This document shows, one piece after another, positions 8,010 to 15,640 of a stretch of 32,765 nt of DNA; within the stretch, counting starts at the first letter, position 1; every line of letters starts with the position of its first letter. Under the pieces are notes generated by a model. The model saw only the letters and a list, made by a program, of their open reading frames with translations, was not told the DNA's origin and made no database searches. The DNA is from JBBAFB01 sp041655595 (GTDB lineage Bacteria; Bacillota; DULZ01), in NCBI GenBank assembly GCA_041655595.1, contig JBBAFB010000006.1:1-32765 (forward strand), read 5' to 3'. A program made the position numbers and the translations under genes.

Positions 8010-9836
8010 TTAGTAAGGTTTTAACTCTAGGGTCGGGCCAGCCTGAATCTGTTGGGAAAGGTTAATTAATTTCAACCTGTCCTCCTGTGCTACTAAATCA
8101 TAGTCCGCAGGATTTTTAAAAGTTAAAGGCAGAATGCCCACATTAATTAAGTTGGCTTTATGAATCCTGGCGAAGGATTTAACCAGTACGGCTTTAACTC
8201 CTAAATACATGGGAGCCAATGCCGCATGTTCCCTGCTGGAGCCTTGCCCATAATTTTCTCCCCCTACTAAAAATCCCTTAGTCTCATTTTTGGCTCTTGC
8301 CGCAAAGGTGGGGTCCACACCGGAAAAAGTAAACTCAGAAATAGCAGGTATATTTGATCTTAAGTGTAACACTTTCGAGCCCGCAGGAATAATATGATCA
8401 GTTGTGATATTATCACCTAATTTTAGTAAAACTGCAGCTTCAATTTCATCGGGCAGTTCCCCGCCTAGGGGGAAAGGTTTAATATTGGGACCCATTACTA
8501 CTTCAACTGCTTCACCTTCCGGTGCAGGTGCTAAAACCATACTGTCATCCACAACAAACTCTTCCGGTAAGGCAACGGATTTATATTCACCCAGTTCCCT
8601 AGGATCTGATAATTTGCCAGTTAAAGCGGCTGTCGCCGCTACTTCGGGACTGGCCAGGTAGACCTGGGCACTTTGAGTCCCGCTTCGACCTTCGAAGTTA
8701 CGGTTAATGGTTCTAACTGAAACAGCGTTGGTGGCAGGGGCCTGTCCAATACCCACACAGGGGCCGCAGGCACTTTCTAATATACGGGCACCTGCCATAA
8801 TAAAGTCGCCCAGGGCACCATTGTCTGCCAACATCTTTAATACTTGGCGGGAACCCGGTGCAACAACCAAGCTGACCTCCGGATGCACCTTTTTACCCTT
8901 TAAAATAGCTACCGCCTGCATTAAATCTTTATAGGAGGAATTGGTGCAGCTTCCGATAACCACCTGATCAACTTTAATATCCTGCAACTCATCAATCGGC
9001 ACAACGGAGTCGGGACTATGAGGTCGTGCTGCCAAAGGAACTAATTCATCTAACCGGATTTGGATGGTCTCACTGTAGGTGGCATCCGAATCCGCCTCCA
9101 GACGCTTCCAGTCTGCCTCCCTTTTTTGGGCTTTTAGATATTGCCTAGTCAGTTCATCACTTGGGAAGATGGAGGTAGTAGCTCCTAGTTCGGCACCCAT
9201 ATTAGTAATAGTTGCCCTTTCCGGCACTGTTAAATATTTTAGAGCCTCCCCACCGTATTCGATAATTTTACCCACGCCGCCTTTGACAGTCAGGCGACGC
9301 AAAACCTCTAAAATAATATCTTTGGCTGTTGTCCAAGGAGCTAATTTGCCCAGAAGTTCCACCTTAACAACCTTAGGCATTCTTAGATAAAAGGGCTCTC
9401 CGGCCATGGCGGTGGCTATGTCCAACCCACCGGCACCAATGGCAAGCATGCCCATGCCACCGGCGGTAGGCGTGTGGCTGTCAGCACCCAATAAGGTTTG
9501 ACCGGGAACCGCAAAACGTTCTAATTGGACTTGGTGACAAATGCCATTACCCGCTCTGGAGTAGTAAACACCATACTTTTTGGAGAAGGTTTGCAAATAA
9601 CGGTGATCATCGGCATTTTCGAAACCATTCTGCAATGTATTATGATCCACATAAGTCATTGATCGCTTCGTCTTAACACGAGGAATGCCTAATGCTTCAA
9701 ATTGCAAGTAAGCCATGGTTCCGGTTGCGTCTTGAACTAAAGTCTGATCAATTCTGATACCTATTTCTTCGCCGGGCACCATTTCACCATCAACTAAGTG
9801 TTCCTTGATAATTTTTTCTGTCAGTGTTTTAGCCAA
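8010..9836 (-). CDS. acn: Aconitate hydratase
   Basis: This 608-residue monomeric aconitase is of the short clostridial type, distinct from the roughly 900-residue AcnA. The three 4Fe-4S ligands are visible as Cys297 (G-S-C-T-N-S) and Cys357/Cys360 (C-G-P-C). The swivelling C-terminal domain carries the substrate motif G-S-S-R-E-H at 532-537. It interconverts citrate and isocitrate in the cytoplasm. Homoaconitase or isopropylmalate dehydratase are alternatives, but those are split or shorter and no leucine or lysine genes lie nearby. The frame extends to a TTG at 9893, but that start would overlap the -10 box. TTG at 9836, with AAAGGGG 8 bases upstream, is the better start. It is monocistronic, with its own promoter and terminator. 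Confidence 0.93.
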   Translation of the reverse strand: MAKTLTEKIIKEHLVDGEMVPGEEIGIRIDQTLVQDATGTMAYLQFEALGIPRVKTKRSMTYVDHNTLQNGFENADDHRYLQTFSKKYGVYYSRAGNGICHQVQLERFAVPGQTLLGADSHTPTAGGMGMLAIGAGGLDIATAMAGEPFYLRMPKVVKVELLGKLAPWTTAKDIILEVLRRLTVKGGVGKIIEYGGEALKYLTVPERATITNMGAELGATTSIFPSDELTRQYLKAQKREADWKRLEADSDATYSETIQIRLDELVPLAARPHSPDSVVPIDELQDIKVDQVVIGSCTNSSYKDLMQAVAILKGKKVHPEVSLVVAPGSRQVLKMLADNGALGDFIMAGARILESACGPCVGIGQAPATNAVSVRTINRNFEGRSGTQSAQVYLASPEVAATAALTGKLSDPRELGEYKSVALPEEFVVDDSMVLAPAPEGEAVEVVMGPNIKPFPLGGELPDEIEAAVLLKLGDNITTDHIIPAGSKVLHLRSNIPAISEFTFSGVDPTFAARAKNETKGFLVGGENYGQGSSREHAALAPMYLGVKAVLVKSFARIHKANLINVGILPLTFKNPADYDLVAQEDRLKLINLSQQIQAGPTLELKPY

Positions 9837-9881
9837 ACAGCATTTCCCCTTTCTAATTTTTAGCTGGCTGAATTCTCCCCT

Positions 9882-9887
9882 ATTATA
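9882..9887 (-). promoter_or_regulatory. -10 box upstream of aconitase
   Basis: A perfect TATAAT lies 46 bases before the chosen TTG start. The -35 region 17 bases upstream (TTTCTT) is weak, so an activator or an extended element may be needed. Its position excludes the upstream TTG at 9893 as a start codon. Confidence 0.5.
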
Positions 9888-9933
9888 CGACAAATCCTAA
9901 GAAGAAGAAAGTTTTCCTTACTTAAACCTTAAT

Positions 9934-9967
9934 ATTAAAAAGCCACGTCCCGGCTGGGAACGTGGCC
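9934..9967 (-). terminator. Rho-independent terminator after the CAP-domain gene
   Basis: The minus strand has GCCACGT and ACGTGGC arms (9942-9966) around a GC-rich 11-base loop that can pair further, then TTTTTAAT. It lies six bases after the CAP gene stop. Confidence 0.88.
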
Positions 9968-9972
9968 AAATC

Positions 9973-10719
9973 TTATTTACCTATAAACATCTGTGTCCAA
10001 TAGTGGCCATAACTACCGCCTTTTGCATAACCGACACCGATTTGGGTGTACTGGCTGTTCAAAATGTTGGCCCTATGTCCAGGACTATCCATCCAAGCTT
10101 TGACAACTTGCTCTGGTGTAGTTTGTCCGGCGGCAATATTTTCACCTGCAGTGCGATAACTAATGCCAAACTGCTTCATCATATCGAAGGGCGAACCATA
10201 GGTTGGAGAGGTGTGAGAAAAGTATTTTTTGTCTCTCATATCCTCCGATTTCAGTCTTGCCACCTGAGAAAGCGAGCCATTATGGGCAAGGGGGCTCAAA
10301 CCAAATTTAGCCCTCTCTTGATTAACCAAATCAGCTACTTTTTGTTCAAACTGACTACCGGTAACCGGTTGAACGGGTTCCGGTTTAGGTTGAACAGGCT
10401 TTGGTGCCTCAGGTTTAGGCGGAGCCGGTTTCGGCGTTTCTACCGGTTTTGTTGAGTTACCGGGGTTAGAAGGAGCCGGTTTTTCGTTTTCTACCGGGGT
10501 TTTAGGCACCAGATAGTATTTGCCACTGGCTACATCATAATACAAGGTATAAGTGTTCACAGTGTTATATGTCTGGACCGGAACACTATAGCTGTAATAA
10601 TTAGTTTGATACTGATAAGTGTAGGTGGTTGCCGCATTAGCCCCACCCATCGGTAATATGGGAAGCACGACTAAAGAAAGAGCTATCGCTATTGTTATCA
10701 TAATTTTAGTAAATCGCAT
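9973..10719 (-). CDS. Secreted CAP-domain (SCP/PR1-like, YkwD-type) protein
   Basis: This 248-residue exported protein has a signal peptide: basic N-terminus, hydrophobic core at about 7-23, and A-N-A cleavage near residue 29. A Tyr/Thr-rich segment (30-60) follows, then a Pro/Lys-rich spacer with repeated P-K-P units (about 75-120) suited to crossing or binding the cell wall. The C-terminal CAP domain (about 127-247) shows L-V-N-Q-E-R, F-S-H, G-E-N-I-A and the H-R-A-N-I-L box. YkwD-like CAP proteins are extracellular and often linked to cell envelope or spore functions; their activity is mostly unknown. The gene lies directly behind a c-di-AMP riboswitch, which ties its expression to osmotic or cell-wall status. 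The start is the ATG before MRFTK, with a purine-rich GAAAGGGG upstream. Confidence 0.92.
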   Translation of the reverse strand: MRFTKIMITIAIALSLVVLPILPMGGANAATTYTYQYQTNYYSYSVPVQTYNTVNTYTLYYDVASGKYYLVPKTPVENEKPAPSNPGNSTKPVETPKPAPPKPEAPKPVQPKPEPVQPVTGSQFEQKVADLVNQERAKFGLSPLAHNGSLSQVARLKSEDMRDKKYFSHTSPTYGSPFDMMKQFGISYRTAGENIAAGQTTPEQVVKAWMDSPGHRANILNSQYTQIGVGYAKGGSYGHYWTQMFIGK

Positions 10720-10789
10720 TCATTTTTACCCCTTTCTTATTTCGTTTGAATTTGAAATTTTTGCCATGTCCCCCTCTATTACCCTATGC

Positions 10790-10935
10790 ATTAAATGTTT
10801 GTCCACCCCCTTAAAGCCTACGAGGTTAGCTGACGGGTTAGGAATCGAGACCCCTGCCTAAAAGCCAAGTCTTTTAGGATTCACCCCTGAAATTGGTTCC
10901 CCCGCTTTAAAATTAAATTCGGCTCCAGGTAAGAA
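10790..10935 (-). ncRNA. c-di-AMP riboswitch (ydaO-yuaA type)
   Basis: The minus-strand leader of the CAP gene carries the hallmark conserved blocks of the ydaO/yuaA aptamer in order: GCCGAAT, then AAAGCGGGGGAACC, GGGGTGAATCC, a variable hairpin (CCTAAAAG with CTTTTAGG), GCAGGGG, then ACCCGTCAGCTAACCTCG and TAGGC. These blocks are nearly invariant in the class, which senses cyclic di-AMP and usually switches expression off when the ligand is bound. The class often controls cell-wall remodelling enzymes and potassium/osmolyte transport, so an envelope protein downstream fits. The expression platform between the aptamer and the CAP start is not obvious. Outer boundaries are approximate. Confidence 0.93.
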
Positions 10936-10965
10936 GGAAAAACTGGCAAACCATTGACATTACTA

Positions 10966-10971
10966 ATTATA
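10966..10971 (-). promoter_or_regulatory. -10 box upstream of the c-di-AMP riboswitch
   Basis: TATAAT on the minus strand lies about 30 bases before the aptamer and would start transcription near 10959. No good -35 hexamer was seen. Confidence 0.5.
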
Positions 10972-11059
10972 CTAGCCCTCCTGCCACAAAGATAGCGGTA
11001 AAATGTTCCTGTGGATTAGAATTGGAGCTGTCGGCAAGAGGTATAAAGTGGGGCGGGAA

Positions 11060-11092
11060 AAGCAAAAAAAGAACCCTTGAGGGAAGGGCTCT
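11060..11092 (-). terminator. Rho-independent terminator after the MFS gene
   Basis: GAGCCCTT-CCCTC-AAGGGTTC (one G-T wobble) followed by seven T on the minus strand, 14 bases after the MFS stop. Confidence 0.9.
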
Positions 11093-11105
11093 CTTAAAAA
11101 AATTA

Positions 11106-12323
11106 TCAGCTGACCACGCCAAAAATTTTCTTTTGAATCCTTGCAAAAATAAAAGTCAAAAAAAGACCTAAAACCGGAAGTAAGGCAATTGTAAGCATTG
11201 TAATGTTTAAACCAAAACCATCGGCTATTGCACCTAAACCAACCGCTCCCAAGCCCCCGGTTCCCACTGCAAAACCCAGCATTAAACCCGAAGCCATGCC
11301 AACTGAATTGGGCATAAAAACCTGCCCTAAAACAACGGTAATTGAAAAAGTTGAGATTAGCACTGCTCCGGTTATAACCAAGGCAATGATACTTAACCAA
11401 GCCGGACCGTAAAGAAAGGTCAACAGCAAAGGCGGCATTAAGCCCATGGACCAAGCTATCAGTCTCGTCTTTCCGAAGCGATCAGCCAAGGGACCTCCGA
11501 TTATTGTACCGACTGCTCCCGCTAGAAGAAAGATTGTTACTAACGTACTGCCATAGCTTTCTGGGGCACCTAAGTAGTGAATTAAATATAAGGGAATAAA
11601 GGTAACTAATCCCGCTTGAACAAAGGAACGTAAAATTACAATTACCATTAAAAAAGAAAGTGGTAGCCAAAGGCTTCCTTGTTGAGCAACTAAAGTTTCT
11701 GTTTTTTGCCCACCATTTTCCGCCCTGGGTTTGCTGGGAATTTTATTCAGAAATGTCCACAATAGAAAAGTAACAATTACGCCGGGTATTAAAAGATTAA
11801 TGGTGCCTTTAAGACCGCCGGAGGCTAAAATTACTGCCGTTATAGCTGCACCTATGGCAAAGCCTAAATTACCCCCAACAGAAAACACCGACATAGCGGT
11901 AGCCCTAGCAGAACCACCGGCAAAACTTGCAGCCTTAGAGCCTTGGGGATGATAGGCAGCCACTCCTATACCGCTGAACAAAACTAAGGCTAGAACCATC
12001 CAAAATTCAGTAGCAAACCCCAAAAGTGCCATGGAAAGGGAAGCAAGAAAAACTCCGACAGGTAATATCCATAAAGTAGTTTTTTTATCACTTAGCCAGC
12101 CAAAAATGGGCTGAATTACAGAGGAACTTAAATTAAAAGCCAAAGTGACTGCTCCGGCAAGAGCGTAGGATAAACCATATTCTGTAAACAGCCTCGGCAA
12201 CAAAATAGGCAGGGCACCTTGATTGATATCCGCGGCTAAATGTCCCAAACCAAGTAAGAGTAAAATACGATAATCAGCTTTAATGATGCTTGCAGTTTTT
12301 AGTAGTCCTTGATTTACTCCCAT
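11106..12323 (-). CDS. MFS transporter, fosmidomycin-resistance (Fsr)-like
   Basis: This is a twelve-helix major facilitator of about 405 residues. Its N-terminal half carries L-G-H-L-A-A-D-x-x-Q-G-A-x-P-x-L-L-P and G-x-x-A-Y-H-P-Q-G-S, which recall E. coli Fsr (fosmidomycin exporter), including the H-P segment after helix 4. The loop after helix 2 has the MFS motif G-W-L-S-D-K. It probably exports a small molecule by proton antiport; the substrate cannot be read from sequence. The first ATG (12332) directly abuts AAAGGAG, which leaves no spacing, so ATG at 12323, nine bases after that GGAG, is preferred. It is monocistronic, with a strong promoter and its own terminator. Confidence 0.88.
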   Translation of the reverse strand: MGVNQGLLKTASIIKADYRILLLLGLGHLAADINQGALPILLPRLFTEYGLSYALAGAVTLAFNLSSSVIQPIFGWLSDKKTTLWILPVGVFLASLSMALLGFATEFWMVLALVLFSGIGVAAYHPQGSKAASFAGGSARATAMSVFSVGGNLGFAIGAAITAVILASGGLKGTINLLIPGVIVTFLLWTFLNKIPSKPRAENGGQKTETLVAQQGSLWLPLSFLMVIVILRSFVQAGLVTFIPLYLIHYLGAPESYGSTLVTIFLLAGAVGTIIGGPLADRFGKTRLIAWSMGLMPPLLLTFLYGPAWLSIIALVITGAVLISTFSITVVLGQVFMPNSVGMASGLMLGFAVGTGGLGAVGLGAIADGFGLNITMLTIALLPVLGLFLTFIFARIQKKIFGVVS

Positions 12324-12352
12324 ATCCTTCATCTCCTTTTATACACTTTAAC

Positions 12353-12381
12353 ATTTTAACTTTGGATTTAACACATGTCAA
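12353..12381 (-). promoter_or_regulatory. Sigma-A promoter of the MFS gene
   Basis: TTGACA (12376-12381), 17 bases, TAAAAT (12353-12358) on the minus strand, about 30 bases before the start codon. Confidence 0.85.
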
Positions 12382-12476
12382 CCTGAGAAAGCCATCATGA
12401 AAACAATAACTTTCATTTGCCGCCTACCCAAATCAAAAACCTTAATATGTTGATATCAAAGACAGATCCGTGGCAT

Positions 12477-12507
12477 ACAAAAAAGCCGGCCAGCCTGCCG
12501 GCTTTTT
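12477..12507 (-). terminator. Rho-independent terminator ending the amino-acid ABC operon
   Basis: AAAAAGCCGGC (12480-12490), a 6-base loop, then GCCGGCTTTTT (12497-12507). It is symmetrical and flanked by A and T runs, so it could work on both strands. It lies about 30 bases after the stop of the pyruvate-kinase-domain gene. Confidence 0.93.
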
Positions 12508-12536
12508 AATAATATCATCATGGGCGATTGGCTGAA

Positions 12537-13082
12537 TTAAAACTCCCGGGGTTTACAGATAATTTCTTTGATTTTAGTGTCAAAAAAGTTATTTGAATGG
12601 GCAGGTTGAATCACTATGGCACTATCTGCGCCTCTGCTGCTACCGGCTATTGCCACAACTTCCTCCCCATAAGGAATCAGCCCCGCATCTAAGGCCATCC
12701 CCGCGATTTCTGTACCCACCTTCACACCCTGCCCTAACATTCTTAAGCTTGTAGCAACTATTTCCGCGGGATATAAACCACCAAATTTATTACGAACGGC
12801 TCGATCTAATCCGGCCATTAAGTGGGTGGCCGTCAGAACGGGAACCCCTTTAGCTTGTAATTCCTGACGGGTTTCGGCCGACATTTCATCTTCGCCAGGA
12901 TTTTTAAAACCAACATGATGGCTTACACAGATTACATTTAACCCTTGATCAAGACAAAGTTTAGCTGTGCTGCCAGAGTTAGAAGCGACTACTAAATATT
13001 TTATACCTAATTCTTTTGCTTTGTTGATTGCTAACTCTATTGTTCTCGTCGTGTTATTCTCGCCTTTTTCTGACCAATACAT
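12537..13082 (-). CDS. Stand-alone pyruvate kinase alpha/beta (C-terminal) domain protein
   Basis: This 181-residue protein resembles only the C-terminal alpha/beta domain of pyruvate kinase (PK_C). It begins with T-R-T-I-E-L-A-I-N-K-A-K-E-L-G, which matches the first helix of that domain, and has V-V-A-S-N-S-G-S-T-A-K in the phosphate-binding region and A-I-A-G-S-S-R-G-A-D-S-A in the last part. The catalytic TIM barrel is absent, so it cannot be a pyruvate kinase. Solo PK_C proteins occur in other bacteria and archaea with no settled function. In the enzyme this domain binds allosteric phosphosugars, so a sensor role is possible. A very good AGGAGG lies 6 bases before the ATG. It starts 19 bases after the ABC ATPase stop, so it is the last gene of an amino-acid uptake operon. 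Confidence 0.85.
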   Translation of the reverse strand: MYWSEKGENNTTRTIELAINKAKELGIKYLVVASNSGSTAKLCLDQGLNVICVSHHVGFKNPGEDEMSAETRQELQAKGVPVLTATHLMAGLDRAVRNKFGGLYPAEIVATSLRMLGQGVKVGTEIAGMALDAGLIPYGEEVVAIAGSSRGADSAIVIQPAHSNNFFDTKIKEIICKPREF

Positions 13083-13101
13083 GCTTAACCTCCTAAAAAT
13101 A

Positions 13102-13839
13102 CTATAGTACTTTTTTTAAAAACTCCCTGGTTCTGGGATGCTGCGGGGAACAAAATATTTGTTCCGGTTTACTTTCCTCCAGTATTTTTCCATCATCCAT
13201 AAATATTACTCTGTCTGCTACCTCCTTAGCAAAACCCATTTCATGGGTTACAACTACCATTGTCATCCCTTCCCGGGCTAAACCCTTAATTGCTTCTAAA
13301 ACTTCACCGACCAGCTCAGGATCCAAGGCAGAGGTAGGCTCATCAAACAGCATTATTTTTGGCTCCATAGCTAAGGATCTGGCAATTGCAACTCTTTGCT
13401 GCTGACCACCGGATAATTGGGACGGGTAGGCATTGGCTTTATCGGCTACTCCTACCTTGCCCAATAATTCTATTCCTTTTTGTGCAACTTCTTTTTGAGG
13501 CTTCCTGTGGACCGTAAGCGGGCCTTCGATAACATTTTCCAAGGCAGTTTTATGGGGGAACAAATTGAAACGTTGAAAAACCATTCCAATTCCTTGGCGC
13601 AATTGATAAATTTGAGCCATATCCTTTTTCTTCTGCCCATTTTTTATCTTTTCGCCTTCAATACAGAGGGTCCCCTCATCCATTTGCTCCAATTGATTCA
13701 AACAGCGCAGCAAGGTACTTTTACCCGAACCGCTGGGACCAATAATAACAACGACTTCCCCTGCTTTTACTTCCAAATCCACCCCCTTTAAAACCTCTAG
13801 GGAGCCAAATTTTTTTGTTATATTTAAGGCTTTAATCAT
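13102..13839 (-). CDS. glnQ: Polar amino-acid ABC transporter ATP-binding protein
   Basis: This 245-residue ATPase is of the GlnQ/HisP class. Walker A is G-P-S-G-S-G-K-S-T (34-42), the Q-loop is in V-F-Q-R-F-N-L-F-P-H (about 88-97), the ABC signature L-S-G-G-Q begins at 142, Walker B ends in D166-E167, and the switch His is H199. The Q-R-F-N-L-F-P segment is typical of polar amino-acid importers. It energises the permease encoded 18 bases upstream. The exact substrate (Gln, Glu, Cys, His or Arg) cannot be decided; glnQ is a class label here. Confidence 0.93.
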   Translation of the reverse strand: MIKALNITKKFGSLEVLKGVDLEVKAGEVVVIIGPSGSGKSTLLRCLNQLEQMDEGTLCIEGEKIKNGQKKKDMAQIYQLRQGIGMVFQRFNLFPHKTALENVIEGPLTVHRKPQKEVAQKGIELLGKVGVADKANAYPSQLSGGQQQRVAIARSLAMEPKIMLFDEPTSALDPELVGEVLEAIKGLAREGMTMVVVTHEMGFAKEVADRVIFMDDGKILEESKPEQIFCSPQHPRTREFLKKVL

Positions 13840-13857
13840 AGTATATCCCCACTTAGT

Positions 13858-14511
13858 TTATTCCGGCAATGCAAACTTTTTTTCCAGGTACCCCACAAGT
13901 AAAACAAATGCACTTGTCAGCATTAAATATAAAATAGTTACAGCACCGTAGAGTTCGAAGGGTTTAAAATAGGTTTGGTTTAACAGTTGAGCCGAACGGA
14001 GCAAATCTACCATGGTAATAACTGATACCAAGGCAACATCCTTTAACAAGGTAATAAATTCATTGCCCATTGGGGGCAAAAGTCTTTTATATGTCTGGGG
14101 AATAATAATTCTGCGCATAGCTTGACTATGGGTCATGCCTAAAGATAAAGCAGCCTCCATTTGGCCTTTTTCGATGGATTGAATAGCTGCTCTGATAATT
14201 TCAGCAATATAAGCCCCGCCACAGAGACTAAGACCAATAACCGCAGCCGAAAAAGGTGTTAAGACGATGCCTACCGATGGTAAACCATAATATAGAAAAA
14301 ATAATTGCACTATCAGGGGAATCCCTCGAAAAAACCAGGTGTAGAATCCCCCAATTAAATTGAAAATTTTATTTCTACTTATTTTCATCAAGGCGATTGT
14401 TAGACCTATAAAGGAACCGACAGTGATTGCAATCACTGCCAATTCCAATGTAATAGCTACGCCCTTCAGCAAAACAGGAAGGACCCTCCATATAAAAGCA
14501 ATTGTACCCAT
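13858..14511 (-). CDS. glnP: Polar amino-acid ABC transporter permease
   Basis: This 217-residue inner-membrane permease of the HisMQ/GlnP type has about five hydrophobic segments. The EAA loop (about 133-160: G-Q-M-E-A-A-L-S-L-G-M followed by R-R-I-I-I-P-Q) contacts the ATPase, and F-R-G-I-P-L-I-V-Q is the family signature near residue 60. Only one permease gene is present, so the transporter is probably a homodimer. It lies between the ATPase and binding-protein genes with gaps of 18 and 21 bases. The ribosome binding site (GGTGATC) is weak, suggesting coupling to the upstream gene. Confidence 0.93.
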   Translation of the reverse strand: MGTIAFIWRVLPVLLKGVAITLELAVIAITVGSFIGLTIALMKISRNKIFNLIGGFYTWFFRGIPLIVQLFFLYYGLPSVGIVLTPFSAAVIGLSLCGGAYIAEIIRAAIQSIEKGQMEAALSLGMTHSQAMRRIIIPQTYKRLLPPMGNEFITLLKDVALVSVITMVDLLRSAQLLNQTYFKPFELYGAVTILYLMLTSAFVLLVGYLEKKFALPE

Positions 14512-14532
14512 TTGTGATCACCAATCTATCAT

Positions 14533-15414
14533 TTATTCAGGAATAACATCACCTTCGAACCATTCTAGGGAGTTCTCCAGTAAAAAGCCATCTGCTTTCA
14601 TTTCTGTAATCAAACGGTTTAATTCTTCAAGCAATTTGGTATCTTCTTTTCTAACAGCTATGGCAAAGTATTCTACATTTACGGGGGTAGCAATTTCGTA
14701 TACTCCCGGGCGTAGGTCCAAGAAATGAGCTGCTACCTGATTATCAACAATGGCAGCATCTGTTCTGCCAATTGCCAGGTCCTCTAAACACTCCGGGAAT
14801 TGCTTATATCTCTTTACATCTTTAAATTTTTCGAAACCTTCCATTTCCTCCAATTCAATTACAGCATCTTCACCGCTGCTACCGCCTTGAATGCCCACAA
14901 TTTTGCCTGATAAATCCATGGGCTCTTGTATACCGTCCTTGTTTCCGGCTTTAACTAAGGCAACCACCCCGGCTTTTACATAGGGAATGGTGAAATTAAC
15001 TTCTTCTTCCCTGAGAGGCGTGATAGTCATACCGGAAATAATGACATCAAATCTTTTTGTTTTCAAAGATGGAATTACCCCGTCCCAATCCGTGGGCTGC
15101 CACTCCATCTTTACTCCTAATCTACTGGCAATTTCATTGCCCATATCAATATCAAAACCCACCAACTCATTTTTTTCATCCCTAAAACCCATGGGTGGAT
15201 AGCCATCATCAAGACCTGCTACAAAAACGCCACGATCTTTAATGACATCAAGGGTGTCTTTAGCTGCTTCTTGTTTTTCCGGGGGTGTTGCCTCCTGACC
15301 GTTAGCCGGAGGTGCCGGGGGATTAGGTGCAGGTTCAGTTCCACCGCAACCGGCAGCAAAAATCAAAACCCCCAATACAAGCAAAGCTATTAAAATGTTT
15401 TTAATTTTCCTCAC
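14533..15414 (-). CDS. Amino-acid ABC transporter substrate-binding lipoprotein (family 3)
   Basis: This 293-residue lipoprotein has a signal peptide at 1-22 and lipobox A-A-G-C, with Cys23 as the lipidated residue. A Pro/Ala/Glu-rich linker (about 26-52) precedes a type-II periplasmic-binding fold. Family-3 hallmarks are visible: G-F-D-I-D-M-G around 84-90, then G-x-I-P-S-L-K-T-K-R-F-D and I-S-G-M-T-I-T near 110-130. It catches a polar amino acid outside the membrane and delivers it to the permease. It is the first gene of the four-gene operon and has its own promoter. The start is GTG at 15414 with GGGAG about 11 bases upstream. Confidence 0.93.
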   Translation of the reverse strand: MRKIKNILIALLVLGVLIFAAGCGGTEPAPNPPAPPANGQEATPPEKQEAAKDTLDVIKDRGVFVAGLDDGYPPMGFRDEKNELVGFDIDMGNEIASRLGVKMEWQPTDWDGVIPSLKTKRFDVIISGMTITPLREEEVNFTIPYVKAGVVALVKAGNKDGIQEPMDLSGKIVGIQGGSSGEDAVIELEEMEGFEKFKDVKRYKQFPECLEDLAIGRTDAAIVDNQVAAHFLDLRPGVYEIATPVNVEYFAIAVRKEDTKLLEELNRLITEMKADGFLLENSLEWFEGDVIPE

Positions 15415-15463
15415 TAATCATCTCTCCCTTAAACTGTTTTATAAAATCGTTTCCTCTGCTATC

Positions 15464-15493
15464 ATTTTAACTTGTTAAAGCGTCTTAAGTCAA
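15464..15493 (-). promoter_or_regulatory. Sigma-A promoter of the amino-acid ABC operon
   Basis: TTGACT (15488-15493), 18 bases, TAAAAT (15464-15469) on the minus strand, about 50 bases before the binding-protein start. No T-box or other leader structure was seen in the short leader. Confidence 0.75.
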
Positions 15494-15584
15494 GTCTTTC
15501 ATTTCCAATCTAAATTATTAATTATTAGCCATATTTACTGCTTAAAACTTACTAATTGGGGAAGAATCTTTAATTGCAATTCGT

Positions 15585-15613
15585 TTTACACCTTGCACTT
15601 AAACTATTATGAT
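15585..15613 (+). promoter_or_regulatory. Sigma-A promoter of the polyprenyl synthase gene
   Basis: TTTACA (15585-15590), 17 bases, TATGAT (15608-15613). This places the transcription start near 15620, only about 20 bases before the TTG start. Confidence 0.65.
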
Positions 15614-15640
15614 AATAAGCTTTAGGAAGGAGTGGTGCAA

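Noticed and set aside
10301..10480. Repeats in the CAP-domain gene as a CRISPR-like or tandem repeat array
   Set aside because: The repeated units encode Pro-Lys spacer residues inside a coding frame; unit length and spacing are irregular and no spacers exist.
10972..11454. 160-codon minus-strand frame overlapping the 3' end of the MFS gene
   Set aside because: Its product is rich in Phe, Gly, Cys and Tyr with no family resemblance. It overlaps the MFS terminator and the real transporter frame, so it is a shadow frame.
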